DNA of 64,000 bases from NCBI RefSeq assembly GCF_006385175.1, contig NZ_VFIY01000014.1, positions 62,001 to 126,000 of the forward strand, read 5' to 3'. Below, piece after piece: positions 18,795 through 27,649 of the stretch. The notes under the pieces were generated by a model. The model was not told where the DNA came from. It did no database searches and saw only the letters and a program-made list of their open reading frames with translations. Each line of letters opens with the position of its first letter. Position 1 is the stretch's first letter. This stretch comes from Emcibacter nanhaiensis. Lineage in GTDB: Bacteria > Pseudomonadota > Alphaproteobacteria > Sphingomonadales > Emcibacteraceae. A program made the position numbers and the translations under genes.

Positions 18795-20558
18795 CTATTT
18801 GATCTGTCGTCCGCTCAAGGCGCGACCGAACGCCCTGCCGATCTCCTTGCCCCGATATTTTTCAAGGCCAGGCGTCCAGGGGACAAAGCTGAAGTGGTCT
18901 TTTCCTTCAATAAAAGCATAGACGCCACTGACGAGATGAAGTCTTTTCACATATATGCCTTTTGCGGGTGAGGCTCTGCTTTGAGAAACCCAGACCTTTC
19001 CATTTTCCCCGGAGATCTTCTCCGCGACCCTTTCCAGCTCCCGCCGGGTCAGAAGTCTGGAAATCCGTTTCTTCGCATCTCCGGGAGGGTGCTCCTCCAG
19101 GTCACTTTCGGAGACAAAGTTCATTTGGATAAGCCATTGTCGGCGCGCCCCCAGCATCTGTCCCACGCGCTTGCCAAATCCCCTGCCAGATGCGGGAAAT
19201 CTCTCTTTCGCCAGCAGCAAACGATCCAGCCAGCCATATCCCTCCGCCTCCACAAGCTTCTCCAGCGGAACAGGTGAAGCGATTGTCAGATGCACGGGAA
19301 GGTCCCTGCTTCTTTTTTCAGACAAGGCATCCGGTTTATTGTTCAGGGCCGGTTTTACGGTCACGATCATCCCCTGGCGTAAGGTCGTCGGGTAGACAGA
19401 CTTTCCTCTGTCCACATACCAGCGGCAACCGTCAACGCCGTCCAGGATCAGATATCTTCTGTCCTCCAGTTCCTCGGACAGTCCAAGGCTCGACACCTCT
19501 CCGGTAATGCCGTCCCGGTGGCGTGCCGGATCAAATATGGATACATTCTGTTCCAAAGGTGACAAACCGGACCTTGTCATGTCCCGGTGCAGTGTTTTGA
19601 TTATATCACCCCGCTCTCCAAGACGTTTGAGAATGTCCGTAAAATTATCCTCCACGCGCCAGATATTACCCGGCAGTGAATGAGCGAGACCAAGCTTCTC
19701 CAGTTTCTTCAAGCGCTCTGTGAGAAATGATTTCTGGCGACCGCCAGCCTCCGACAGGACCAGACCATCCTCACGCTTTTTCCCAAGCCGGGAAATCATG
19801 CGATCCAGATCGGTGAGGCGTTCCAAGCCGATCTGACGACGGCGCTGCTGCAGGATCTCGAGTTCGGTCCTCGGCCCAAGCTCCAGGCTCATCAGTTCGG
19901 AGGCCCGCCGACGCATGCCGTAAGACATATAGTTTCGGGCAATCACAAGATCCTCTCCCGCCTGATCCACGCCACGCAGGATCACATGTGTATGGGGATG
20001 CGCCGTGTCAAAGTGATCAACCGCCACCCAGTCCAGCGAGGTATGGAGGTCCTTTTCCATCACCCCCATTAATTGCCTGATAAACGGTTTCAAATCCTCG
20101 AGCCTGGTCGCATCTTCCGGGGAAACAATAAAACGAAACTGATGGCGGTCACCGCGGCATCTGTCCCGAAATTCGCCCAGCTCAATATTTTCTCTTTTTT
20201 TGTCATAGGCGCCAGCTTCCAGACCGTCGCGCCCGACACCTTCGCGTTGGATATAGCTTAAGTGTGTGGACGCCCGGGAAAACCCCTTGCCGGAGAGACG
20301 TACAATACGGCTTTTGATGATGACCCGGCGCGCATATGGTTGCGTTCCGCTTGCCCGGTTTCGATATGTCATCATCTTCGAGGCCCAATGGCCCCGACCG
20401 ATCCGGTCCCCCTGGAAACCTGATTTTTTCTTTTGCCCTTGCGGCCAATCAAGACCATGAGAAAGAGACCTTACTTTCCCCCTGATTTTTTCACGGAAAC
20501 TCCGCCCCCTGTCCCGCGGCGGGCCCGGTCGCGGCAAAAATTCCCGATCATCCGTCAT
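18795..20558 (-). CDS. Relaxase, VirD2-like with DUF3363-type C-terminus
   Basis: A 587-residue relaxase of the kind found in Trb integrative elements. The catalytic half contains SRASTHLSYIQREG near residue 95 and the metal-binding histidine motif DHFDTAHPHTHVILRG near 205. The nicking tyrosine is probably one of those in SYIQREG or upstream. The C-terminal half matches the large domain of these relaxases and contains the RGMIVTVKP-like conserved stretch (as QGMIVTVKPA). It nicks oriT and pilots the strand. The start overlaps traF by 11 bases. Confidence 0.9.
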   Translation of the reverse strand: MTDDREFLPRPGPPRDRGRSFREKIRGKVRSLSHGLDWPQGQKKKSGFQGDRIGRGHWASKMMTYRNRASGTQPYARRVIIKSRIVRLSGKGFSRASTHLSYIQREGVGRDGLEAGAYDKKRENIELGEFRDRCRGDRHQFRFIVSPEDATRLEDLKPFIRQLMGVMEKDLHTSLDWVAVDHFDTAHPHTHVILRGVDQAGEDLVIARNYMSYGMRRRASELMSLELGPRTELEILQQRRRQIGLERLTDLDRMISRLGKKREDGLVLSEAGGRQKSFLTERLKKLEKLGLAHSLPGNIWRVEDNFTDILKRLGERGDIIKTLHRDMTRSGLSPLEQNVSIFDPARHRDGITGEVSSLGLSEELEDRRYLILDGVDGCRWYVDRGKSVYPTTLRQGMIVTVKPALNNKPDALSEKRSRDLPVHLTIASPVPLEKLVEAEGYGWLDRLLLAKERFPASGRGFGKRVGQMLGARRQWLIQMNFVSESDLEEHPPGDAKKRISRLLTRRELERVAEKISGENGKVWVSQSRASPAKGIYVKRLHLVSGVYAFIEGKDHFSFVPWTPGLEKYRGKEIGRAFGRALSGRQIK

Positions 20559-21105
20559 GGGGGACTTCCGATTGTTGTGCAGGCCAGACCAGCACAGCCC
20601 TTCCGGAAATATCCCTCTTCTTCACCGGGCCGAAATATCGACTGTCAAAAGAAAGGTCTGACGACGGTCCCAATAGAAAATATTCCTCCGGAAAAAGTCT
20701 TTGACAGCCTGTCCAGACAGGTAATGGACGACCCGCCCCATCCATTCTCAACTGGGTTGCAATCAGAGTGCCGTCCAGAAAAACCCTTCTGTTTTTCACA
20801 CAGACCTGGTCACCCTCGACACCGATAATCTGTTTCAGCAGGGGGATATCTGGAGGGAGATAGCGCCTGTCCGCAAGCATCTTTCTAAAGGCCTCAGGCA
20901 CCGGCAACACAACATTGTCTTTCTTCGCGAACTCATCCGCGGGAAAAATAATATAGAAGCCCTTCGGCATGCTTTCCGACGGATTGTAGAGCAGCCGCGG
21001 CCTGATCCAGCTTGCGCTCCCCAAAAGAGAAACAGCCATAGCAACGAGAAGGCCGTATCTCCAGGCTGATCGTTCCTGAAAATCTCTGCTCCTCGACGAC
21101 AACAT
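20548..21105 (-). CDS. traF: Conjugal transfer peptidase TraF (S26 signal peptidase family)
   Basis: One N-terminal membrane helix (about 18-36) precedes a type I signal-peptidase fold. The catalytic serine lies in NPSESMPKGFY and the lysine in PLLKQIIGVEGD; the C-terminal box SFDSRYFGPV is present. RP4 TraF processes and cyclises the TrbC pilin. Its ATG overlaps the stop of the upstream helix-turn-helix gene in TGATG. Confidence 0.92.
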   Translation of the reverse strand: MLSSRSRDFQERSAWRYGLLVAMAVSLLGSASWIRPRLLYNPSESMPKGFYIIFPADEFAKKDNVVLPVPEAFRKMLADRRYLPPDIPLLKQIIGVEGDQVCVKNRRVFLDGTLIATQLRMDGAGRPLPVWTGCQRLFPEEYFLLGPSSDLSFDSRYFGPVKKRDISGRAVLVWPAQQSEVPHDG

Positions 21106-21362
21106 CAGCGTTCAGAGACTAGAGAGTGGTCGACCGCATTGTCATTGGTCGAGGCTTGGCCATGCTCGTCCGACCAGGTCTTTAAGTCATCGACAGTATA
21201 GACAACACGACGCCCGTGCTTCCGATAGCGGGGACCTTCTCCGCTCATACGCATCTTACTGAGAGTTATCGGACTAATTCGCAGATAGGCCGCGCTTTCT
21301 TCACTGGTCAGATAAACCGGACGGCTGTCTTCCAGCGCCTTTATACGCCTATTCCTTTCCAT
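21105..21362 (-). CDS. AlpA/excisionase-like helix-turn-helix protein, first gene of the transfer operon
   Basis: This 85-residue protein carries a MerR/AlpA-type winged helix (LTSEESAAYLRISPITLSKM, then GPRYRKHGRRVVYTVDDLKTW). ATG 21362 is chosen because GAGGAGG lies upstream. Genes of this type commonly open Trb operons and may regulate them or act at oriT. A perfect lux box sits 58 bases upstream, so this gene and everything behind it is probably AHL-controlled. Confidence 0.82.
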   Translation of the reverse strand: MERNRRIKALEDSRPVYLTSEESAAYLRISPITLSKMRMSGEGPRYRKHGRRVVYTVDDLKTWSDEHGQASTNDNAVDHSLVSER

Positions 21363-21419
21363 GAGTTCCTCCTCTGCAAGGATCAAAACTCTGTAGAATA
21401 AGAGGGGAAATCAGGAAAT

Positions 21420-21441
21420 AACCTGTCCGGTTAAACAGGTT
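21420..21441. promoter_or_regulatory. lux box upstream of the transfer operon
   Basis: AACCTGT-N8-ACAGGTT, a perfect 22-bp inverted repeat with exactly the same arms and spacing as the site before luxI (22643-22664). It lies 58 bases upstream of the first gene of the leftward transfer operon, a position suited to activation by the AHL-bound LuxR encoded nearby. Confidence 0.85.
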
Positions 21442-21458
21442 GACTTGGGAGGGAACAA

Positions 21459-21478
21459 GCCACCCCTCACGGGGTGGC
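21459..21478. other. Strong hairpin between the two divergent promoters
   Basis: GCCACCCC-TCAC-GGGGTGGC pairs perfectly. There is no T-run on either side, so it may insulate the divergent transfer and luxR transcription units rather than terminate by the classical mechanism. Confidence 0.4.
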
Positions 21479-21639
21479 CTGGCTTCATAACTTGTGTCGA
21501 GGATCGTCCTCAAACATCCAAAAGCTATGCTTCCTCCGACAAACTGTCAAATCAATTCCCGCAACATTGTGGAACATGCAGTTTCAATAATATTTGACTC
21601 AACCTATGGTTTAATATAAACGTAACAATTCTGCAAAAT

Positions 21640-21656
21640 ATATATTTCGAATATAT
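21640..21656. promoter_or_regulatory. 7-3-7 palindrome, site 1 (upstream of luxR)
   Basis: ATATATT-TCG-AATATAT. The same palindrome with other spacers occurs at 24044-24060 and 24866-24882, and a variant at 27547-27563. Probably an operator of one of the two GntR-type regulators in the cluster. Confidence 0.6.
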
Positions 21657-21764
21657 TGGGAAGGCTTTAAGAGGCATCTTCAAAAACTGCCGGTATCTAG
21701 AAGGCAGATAATTCTTCAGGGCAAAGGGAGCAATATAGACATCACAGGTCGTGGGGGTACGATC

Positions 21765-22472
21765 ATGATTGATTTTTCTCTTATTGAAGAATTCGTATAT
21801 CTCATAGAACAAACTCAAAACCTGAAAAGCTTGACAGACTTGTTTGGCTCTATCATTCGGCAGTTTGGCTTCGACAAACATACCTGCCTTTCTTCCGTCG
21901 ACCTCAATCATCCTCCTGCCAATTCCATTCTCATTTACGAATTTCCGGAGATCTGGGTAAATCGCTACAAGGAGAAGGAATATTTTAAGCACGACCTTGT
22001 CCTTAAAAGTATTTATCGGGAGGCGAAGCCCCTCAAGTGGCTCGATCTGGAGGAGATGGACGACATCAATCAAAAGATATTTTATGAAGCCCAACAATTC
22101 GGCATCCGTAATGGCATGACGATCCCCCTGATGATGCCCGGGCATTACCCCTGTACAATCAATATCGCGGGCGAGTTTGTAGATGTGGATCCCCGCGCCT
22201 ATTCATCCCTTCACCTTCTCGCCGTCCACTATTTCAATCAGCTCCTGCTTCTGGGCCAATCAGATTTTGCGCCCCCGGCCCTTACCCCAAGACAAAAGGA
22301 ATGTCTGTACTGGGCGGCCCAGGGCAAAAGCGACAGTGATATAGCAGAAATCCTTGCCATTCGCGCCCGCACCGTAAATTACCACATTGAAAAAGTCCGC
22401 GAGAAATTTGACGTGCGGACCCGCAGCCAAAGCATCGCACTGGCAATCTCCTGCGGCCTGCTTCTGCCATAA
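21765..22472 (+). CDS. luxR: LuxR-family AHL-responsive regulator
   Basis: The protein has 235 residues. The N-terminal autoinducer-binding domain (about 15-165) retains the family pattern W..RY...Y..HD, then PLKW and GIRNGMTIPL; the usual Pro after the Asp is Leu. The C-terminal LuxR helix-turn-helix (about 172-232; LTPRQKECLYWAAQGKSDSDIAE) is intact. It is expected to bind an acyl-homoserine lactone made by the next-door synthase and to act at the two lux boxes. There is a 245-base gap before luxI. Transcription runs away from the transfer operon. Confidence 0.92.
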   Translation: MIDFSLIEEFVYLIEQTQNLKSLTDLFGSIIRQFGFDKHTCLSSVDLNHPPANSILIYEFPEIWVNRYKEKEYFKHDLVLKSIYREAKPLKWLDLEEMDDINQKIFYEAQQFGIRNGMTIPLMMPGHYPCTINIAGEFVDVDPRAYSSLHLLAVHYFNQLLLLGQSDFAPPALTPRQKECLYWAAQGKSDSDIAEILAIRARTVNYHIEKVREKFDVRTRSQSIALAISCGLLLP

Positions 22473-22642
22473 CAGTCAGCCCTTTCAGGTAATGGAAAAA
22501 CATCTTTTTCAGGTAGTGCCCACACTGTCGGCCCGGACGTCTCGCGACGACAAGCAACCCCGATTTTTCACATAAAACTCCATTCCTCTTTTCGCCAGAC
22601 TGAACCTCCAGCCGGTTACCCTCTCCCCTGCTGATTGTCGTC

Positions 22643-22664
22643 AACCTGTCCCGCTATACAGGTT
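22643..22664. promoter_or_regulatory. lux box upstream of luxI
   Basis: AACCTGT-CCCGCTAT-ACAGGTT, a perfect inverted repeat 54 bases upstream of the luxI start. It implies the usual positive feedback on signal synthesis. Confidence 0.85.
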
Positions 22665-22717
22665 TAATCGAGACGGCCTTATCTAACACTGTCTCCCGCC
22701 AGGAAACGGGAGCTGCA

Positions 22718-23365
22718 ATGATTACCATCATCAATAAAGACAACAGACATCTTCACAAACCGGAACTGGATGAAATGTTCAGGCAAAGACACAGAGTCTT
22801 TGTTCAGGAACTTGGCTGGTCCCTTCCCCTGGCGCACCAGGGGAGAGAAAAGGACCAGTTCGACAGGGAAGATACCCTCTATATTCTGCTTCGCGACAAG
22901 TGGGGGAATTTGATAGCGTCAAAACGCCTGATCCCCACAGTGAGACCTCATCTCCTGTCTGACATCTTCCCTCACTTGGTTGAACAGGAAGTCCCGCGAG
23001 CAGCCAGTATCTGGGAAAGTTCCAGGACCTGTGTTCCCCAGGAACACAGACGATGTGGGGTGACAAAAAAACTTTTTCTGGCCATGATGGAAACCGCACT
23101 TCTGATGGGTATTGAAAAAATTACCTTTGTTTCTTCAACGTCTGTTTATCCGATAATCCTGGATGCGGGCTGGACCATTCAGCCCCTTGGTCTCCCTCAA
23201 AAAGATCTGGACGGTGAAGAAATTATCGCCGCGGCCATTGAAGTCAGTCCAAGCTCGCTTCGACAGATGCGCCGGAGATATTCCAGCACCCATGTGGCGA
23301 TACTCTCCCTGCCCCTGGACTATCATATGCAGCCAGTTCAACCTGTTCGGAGCAGTAATGCATAA
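22718..23365 (+). CDS. luxI: Acyl-homoserine-lactone synthase, LuxI family
   Basis: The protein has 215 residues and all family hallmarks: RHRVFVQELGW near residue 25, D..D before the second strand (DQFDRED), ASKRLIPT near 70, and WESSR near 102. It makes an AHL from S-adenosylmethionine and an acyl carrier; the chain type cannot be predicted here. Its last codons overlap the start of the following gntR gene by eight bases, so that regulator is translated from the AHL-induced message. Confidence 0.95.
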   Translation: MITIINKDNRHLHKPELDEMFRQRHRVFVQELGWSLPLAHQGREKDQFDREDTLYILLRDKWGNLIASKRLIPTVRPHLLSDIFPHLVEQEVPRAASIWESSRTCVPQEHRRCGVTKKLFLAMMETALLMGIEKITFVSSTSVYPIILDAGWTIQPLGLPQKDLDGEEIIAAAIEVSPSSLRQMRRRYSSTHVAILSLPLDYHMQPVQPVRSSNA

Positions 23366-24044
23366 ACCCTCCAAACATCCTGTTTTTGACAGACTATACA
23401 GGCGGCTCAAATATGAGCTTTTGAATTTCAAATTTGCCCCCCACATCCGTCTGAATCTGGAGCAGATAGCTGACAATTATGACGTCAGCACGATCCCCGT
23501 TCGCGAGGTCTGCAGGCGGTTGAACGCAGAGGGGTTGCTCCACCATATTCCCGGGCGCGGCTATTTCTACAAACAAAAGACACTGGAAGACTTTCAAAAT
23601 CGACAGCAATTGACACTCTGGATTCTCCTGCTCTCCCTGGACAGGGCGGTACGAGCCGAAAAGGCCAGAAAACTCTTCGCCCGACAAATGCCTGTCACCC
23701 CCCTGCTGAGAAAAACCCAAAACACCCAGGAAGCGGAAATCCTTGTGGATACAACCGAGGTCTTATTTGGCCAGATTGCCCTGTTCGCGGACAACGCGCT
23801 TCTCCCGCCCCTCATAAAGCAGCAGAATGATCATCTGCGTGTGATCCGTCTCCGGGCATGCCTCCATTCTCCTGACCTGGCGGGTGAGCTAACTGAAATG
23901 TTGAAGTGTAATGCCGCCAAAGACTTCAGAAAACTGAGAAAGAGACTATTGCGATATCATGTCACGGAAAAGCGGCTTTTGCCCTCTGTCCTGCGGGAAC
24001 TCTCGAGACCCTCGCGATGCCCGGATATCAGCACCGGAAAATGA
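23358..24044 (+). CDS. GntR-type regulator 1, coupled to luxI
   Basis: This 228-residue protein has an N-terminal winged helix-turn-helix of the GntR type (about 12-75; LEQIADNYDVSTIPVREVCR, then GLLHHIPGRGYFY). A helical C-terminal domain of the FadR type, poorly conserved by eye, follows. ATG 23358 (GGAG upstream, overlap with luxI) is preferred over a long in-frame extension that would lie inside luxI. GntR-type genes accompany lasso clusters with isopeptidases in alphaproteobacteria. The gene's stop codon touches palindrome site 2. Confidence 0.82.
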   Translation: MHKPSKHPVFDRLYRRLKYELLNFKFAPHIRLNLEQIADNYDVSTIPVREVCRRLNAEGLLHHIPGRGYFYKQKTLEDFQNRQQLTLWILLLSLDRAVRAEKARKLFARQMPVTPLLRKTQNTQEAEILVDTTEVLFGQIALFADNALLPPLIKQQNDHLRVIRLRACLHSPDLAGELTEMLKCNAAKDFRKLRKRLLRYHVTEKRLLPSVLRELSRPSRCPDISTGK

Positions 24045-24060
24045 TATATTCACAATATAT
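24044..24060. promoter_or_regulatory. 7-3-7 palindrome, site 2 (between the two gntR genes)
   Basis: ATATATT-CAC-AATATAT, starting at the last base of gntR1 and 150 bases ahead of the gntR2 start. Candidate GntR operator, perhaps autoregulatory. Confidence 0.6.
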
Positions 24061-24209
24061 GCTCGCCAGACGAAAGAGTTCCCCCTACCGTTATTTGCCC
24101 AGTGAATATCGGGGTGTCACAGTCCGTTTCCCCGAGATCAGTTCTGTTCAAAGGGACATCAGTAAACGCTTGCAGATATTGTCACCGCTATGGGGAAAGA
24201 CGGCGGCCA

Positions 24210-24851
24210 ATGATAAAGCCAACGGAACAACATCATATTTTCTGTGTCCTGAAACGGCTCCTCCTGGAAGGAGAAATTCGCCCGGGAAGTCACATCACGC
24301 CAGCTGCGCTGGCCGATCAGTTCTTTGTCAGCATCACCCCCGTCAGGGAAGCCCTGTTGCAATTAACCAGTGAGGGACTGGTTAACTTCCTCCCCAACAG
24401 CGGTTTTTTCGCCCGGGAATTATGCCTCCCTGAAAATACAGACCTGTTAGAGGCGCAATCTCTCCTGATAGAAGCCATTCTTGCAGGTCAACAAAGCGCC
24501 AGCGAGGAAGCCCCTTTGAGCTATCCCCCGCCCCACAGAACAGCCGAAAAGCCGGAAAACCGCGATGGCAAAACCATAAACGAAGACATGCATTACCTTT
24601 ATCTCACCATTGCCTCCCTGTCCGGCAACGGGGAATGTCTGCGCTGGCTCAATTCAATAAATGAACGCTGCTGGCTCGTCAGCCGACGGCAACTGGAATA
24701 TTTCCCGGAACTCCACAGCAAGTTTATCGATCTTGAGAAATATTATCTCCAGAGAGAGATGGACAAATTGCCTTCAGCCTATCATGACTTCCAATTGAGC
24801 CGTCTCTCCCGCCTTCCCGATCTCTACAAGAAATTACAGGTCTCGGACTGA
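24210..24851 (+). CDS. GntR-type regulator 2
   Basis: This 213-residue protein has a clear GntR winged helix (about 8-70; ITPAALADQFFVSITPVREAL, GLVNFLPNSGFFAREL). The C-terminal region is helical with a poorly conserved effector domain. ATG 24210 is used because the longer frame from 24102 adds residues with no similarity to the family. It is paralogous to the preceding gene only in the DNA-binding part. Site 3 lies 15 bases after its stop, in front of the lasso B gene. Confidence 0.8.
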   Translation: MIKPTEQHHIFCVLKRLLLEGEIRPGSHITPAALADQFFVSITPVREALLQLTSEGLVNFLPNSGFFARELCLPENTDLLEAQSLLIEAILAGQQSASEEAPLSYPPPHRTAEKPENRDGKTINEDMHYLYLTIASLSGNGECLRWLNSINERCWLVSRRQLEYFPELHSKFIDLEKYYLQREMDKLPSAYHDFQLSRLSRLPDLYKKLQVSD

Positions 24852-24865
24852 TGCGCCCCGGGATC

Positions 24866-24882
24866 ATATATTCTGAATATAT
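24866..24882. promoter_or_regulatory. 7-3-7 palindrome, site 3 (promoter of the lasso biosynthesis genes)
   Basis: ATATATT-CTG-AATATAT, 75 bases ahead of the lasso B start. Expected to control the B-C transcript. Confidence 0.62.
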
Positions 24883-24956
24883 TGGTGACGCCTCTCCATC
24901 CGGGAGCCAAAAATATAATCACCCGGACAACCCCACGAACAGCTGACAGGTCCACC

Positions 24957-25661
24957 ATGACCGAAGAATTCCACATCGCCGGACATATCTTTCCCGCCCT
25001 GACGGATCAGCATCTGGTCCTGCTGGACATTCATGCCGACAGCTATATCCTCGCCGGTCCGGACGAGAAAAAAGTCCTTGAAAATATCATAAAGAATACG
25101 GCCCCACAGCCGGGCAAGACCCTGACCGGTCTGCTCGAGCAAAATATTCTCACCACCGACCTGGACTGTGCGTTAAGAACAGACGGGCTGAGATCCCCTC
25201 TCTCCGTTGAGTATCTCCCCGCCCAGAATGAACGAATGAGATACAGCCTGGACCAGCAACGCACGGAAAAGCCGGTGAACATACTCAAGCTGTTATGGGC
25301 TTCTGCGCAAACTCTGGTGATGCGCAGATTTCTGCCGTTCGATAAAATGCTGGCGGTGGTTGGAAAACGAAAACAAAAAAGCCGTCACGACACAGAAGAA
25401 AACAGCTCTTCGCAGGAGATCGAAGATCTGCTGGATTTCTTCCGACGTTATCGGGTTCTCTTCTACACTCCAAAAGATCATTGCCTTTTTGACAGCCTGT
25501 GCCTGATCAATTTCCTGGCCCTGTTCAATATTTTTCCGGACTGGGTCTTTGCCGTCAGAATGGGACCTTTCGAGGCTCACTGCTGGGTCCAGAATAAACA
25601 GGATCTCTATAACGACACCCTGGCCCACTGCGGCAATTTCGCCCCAATACTCCTGTTGTGA
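24957..25661 (+). CDS. Lasso peptide biosynthesis B protein (fused B1-B2)
   Basis: The protein has 234 residues. The first 80 or so form a PqqD-like RiPP recognition element that binds the leader (LVLLDIHADSYILAGPDEKKVL). The C-terminal part (about 150-234) is the transglutaminase-like leader peptidase, with the cysteine in DHCLFDSL (C176), the histidine in FEAHCWV (H208) and an Asp shortly after. This fused B is usual in proteobacterial lasso clusters. It cuts the leader after the Thr-x position so that the cyclase can close the ring. Only 12 bases separate it from the cyclase gene. A second candidate start further upstream (24882) lacks a site. Confidence 0.92.
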   Translation: MTEEFHIAGHIFPALTDQHLVLLDIHADSYILAGPDEKKVLENIIKNTAPQPGKTLTGLLEQNILTTDLDCALRTDGLRSPLSVEYLPAQNERMRYSLDQQRTEKPVNILKLLWASAQTLVMRRFLPFDKMLAVVGKRKQKSRHDTEENSSSQEIEDLLDFFRRYRVLFYTPKDHCLFDSLCLINFLALFNIFPDWVFAVRMGPFEAHCWVQNKQDLYNDTLAHCGNFAPILLL

Positions 25662-25673
25662 AGGAGAAAACCT

Positions 25674-27497
25674 GTGCTGCGCTTCATCGCCATCCTGTGG
25701 AATGCACATGACCCCGCCGCCAGCAGCGCAGCACAGACACAGATTGACCGAACTCTCCAAACTCCCTGGACAGCCCTTCTTCAGGAGAATGGCCTCTGCG
25801 TGATGACGAGGAAATCAAAACATGACTATTACAGACATTATCACTTGTCCGACCCCTCCGGTCCCGCGAAAGGCGTAATTCTGGGACGGCTCTTCTCGAA
25901 GTGTCAAAATTCTGAAGAGAATGCTTCAAAGGAGGAAGCCCCTCTCATCTCACTCTCCCGGCTCCTGGAGACAGAAGGAAAGTCGCTAACGGACAATTAT
26001 TGGGGCAATTACATTGCTTTCATTTCCCGGGGATCAAATAATTATGTTCAGCTTGACCCGATGGGTACTTTCCCCTGCTTTATGACCCGAAGCTCCAACG
26101 TCACAACCATTTCCTCCACAATCCCGGACCTCCTTACGGCGACCGAAAGACCTTATTCCATAAACTGCCTGGTGATAGGGAGATACCTGAGATACGGCCT
26201 TGAGCGTTCCCAAACAGGATTAAGTGAGATCGGGAAAGTTCTCCCCGGGCAGTTCCTGAAATTTTCTCCCTTTGGCGTCACCATCAGTTACCCCTGGACC
26301 CCGCTCGACTATTGCAACCGGGGAGAGGACATTGATCCGTCCAGGGCAAGCGTGACGCTCCGACAGCTTCTCTGTTCAACAACTCAAGCACTGGCGGCGC
26401 CCCACAAAAAAATACTCCTGAAAATCGGGGGACTGGATTCCAGCTTGCTGTTGTCCTGTCTTTCGCACACACGGTCCGCAGATGATCTCTCCGCCATCAC
26501 CATATACCAGGATTGCCCTATGGGGGATGAACGCCGCTTCGTTCGGGAAGCAACAGGGAAGGTCTCGATCCCTCTCCTGGAATATCCCGAAACCGCGTCC
26601 AGGCTCGATGAGGACCAACTTTCCGCGGCACCCCTGACAGCCCTTCCCCTTTACTATGCGCAACACGGCCAGTTTGAAAAGCGCCTGACCGAGATCATCG
26701 AAGAAGAAAATTTTGATGCGATTTTCACCGGACATGCCGGCGATGAAATTCTCTATGCCGCCGCCACAAGTTATGGCGCAATGGACTATCTCTATAACCG
26801 CCTGTTCCCGATAAAGCTGTTCAGCTTCATGATGGAGGCCGCCCGGATGCAAAACAGATCCGTCTGGAGCCTGTTTCCTGAAATTCTCCGCAGTCGCTTT
26901 AACAAGCAGCCCTGGAGTTTCTACGCACAGCATGGTCATGGGAAAAGCAGGCTTCTTGATCCGGACCTCCAGGACCAGATCAGGCCCGGGAAAGACACAC
27001 ACCCCTGGCTCACCCGGGAGGCATCCATTCCACCGGGGAAGTATTACCATCTCTTCCCCCTGACCAAGGGGCTTTACGCACTGGAGTTTATGGGGCATGC
27101 GGAAGATCCGCCTCCCGTCATCATGCCCTATCTTTCCCAGCCCTTTGTTGAATATTGCCTAAGCCTGCCAAGCTGGCGCCTGACCTCTGACGGCATGGAC
27201 AGGGGATTGGCCCGCCTGGCCTTCAAAAACTTTGTTCCGGACAATATTCTGAAACGACGATCCAAATTCTCTTCCGCCTACTATCTTCGCACCCTGGTCG
27301 AATTGAATTTTGACTTTATTCGGGACACGCTGATGGATGGCCTGCTGGTGCAGAACAGGATCATCCATCGACAGTCCCTAGAGCAGCTTCTGTCGAAAGA
27401 GCAAGATACGGACACCCGGGATCAGGCCTGGCTTATAAATTTTCTGAACACCGAAATCTGGGCCAGAAAATGGGAAAATATGGGCCGCTTCCGTTGA
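25674..27497 (+). CDS. Lasso cyclase C (asparagine-synthetase-like)
   Basis: The protein has 607 residues. An N-terminal glutaminase-like fold without the nucleophilic Cys2 is followed by an ATP-binding synthetase domain with the P-loop variant KIGGLDSSLLLSCL (about 245) and the GHAGDEILYA motif (about 350). It adenylates the Asp/Glu side chain of the core peptide and joins it to the freed N-terminus, making the lasso ring. The GTG start follows AAGGAG. The precursor gene follows 152 bases later under its own palindrome. Confidence 0.93.
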   Translation: MLRFIAILWNAHDPAASSAAQTQIDRTLQTPWTALLQENGLCVMTRKSKHDYYRHYHLSDPSGPAKGVILGRLFSKCQNSEENASKEEAPLISLSRLLETEGKSLTDNYWGNYIAFISRGSNNYVQLDPMGTFPCFMTRSSNVTTISSTIPDLLTATERPYSINCLVIGRYLRYGLERSQTGLSEIGKVLPGQFLKFSPFGVTISYPWTPLDYCNRGEDIDPSRASVTLRQLLCSTTQALAAPHKKILLKIGGLDSSLLLSCLSHTRSADDLSAITIYQDCPMGDERRFVREATGKVSIPLLEYPETASRLDEDQLSAAPLTALPLYYAQHGQFEKRLTEIIEEENFDAIFTGHAGDEILYAAATSYGAMDYLYNRLFPIKLFSFMMEAARMQNRSVWSLFPEILRSRFNKQPWSFYAQHGHGKSRLLDPDLQDQIRPGKDTHPWLTREASIPPGKYYHLFPLTKGLYALEFMGHAEDPPPVIMPYLSQPFVEYCLSLPSWRLTSDGMDRGLARLAFKNFVPDNILKRRSKFSSAYYLRTLVELNFDFIRDTLMDGLLVQNRIIHRQSLEQLLSKEQDTDTRDQAWLINFLNTEIWARKWENMGRFR

Positions 27498-27546
27498 AAG
27501 AATTTGTGAAGTTTCCCAGGAGAAACCCCGGATATTCTGTCAATCA

Positions 27547-27563
27547 ATATAAACTCTTTATAT
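27547..27563. promoter_or_regulatory. 7-3-7 palindrome, site 4 (variant; precursor promoter)
   Basis: ATATAAA-CTC-TTTATAT, same geometry as sites 1-3 but with the two inner bases of each arm changed. It lies about 87 bases before the precursor start. Confidence 0.5.
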
Positions 27564-27649
27564 GAATGGTGTCCCTCTCCCGCAGCCCATAATCTGATGA
27601 AGTCGGTTCCGACCGACACTCACTTTCAACCCGAACTTAGGAGACTGTC

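Noticed and set aside
21459-21478. Hairpin as a classical terminator for the transfer operon or luxR
   Set aside because: It lies upstream of both divergent units and lacks a T-run on either side.
22493-22575. Small frame starting at ATG 22493 as a second lasso precursor
   Set aside because: It lacks the LGxAxxxT leader ending and has no Asp/Glu at ring position 7-9 after a plausible cut; it has no good ribosome-binding site.
24102-24209. Longer N-terminus for gntR 2
   Set aside because: The added residues show no similarity to GntR proteins and the internal ATG at 24210 fits the family length.
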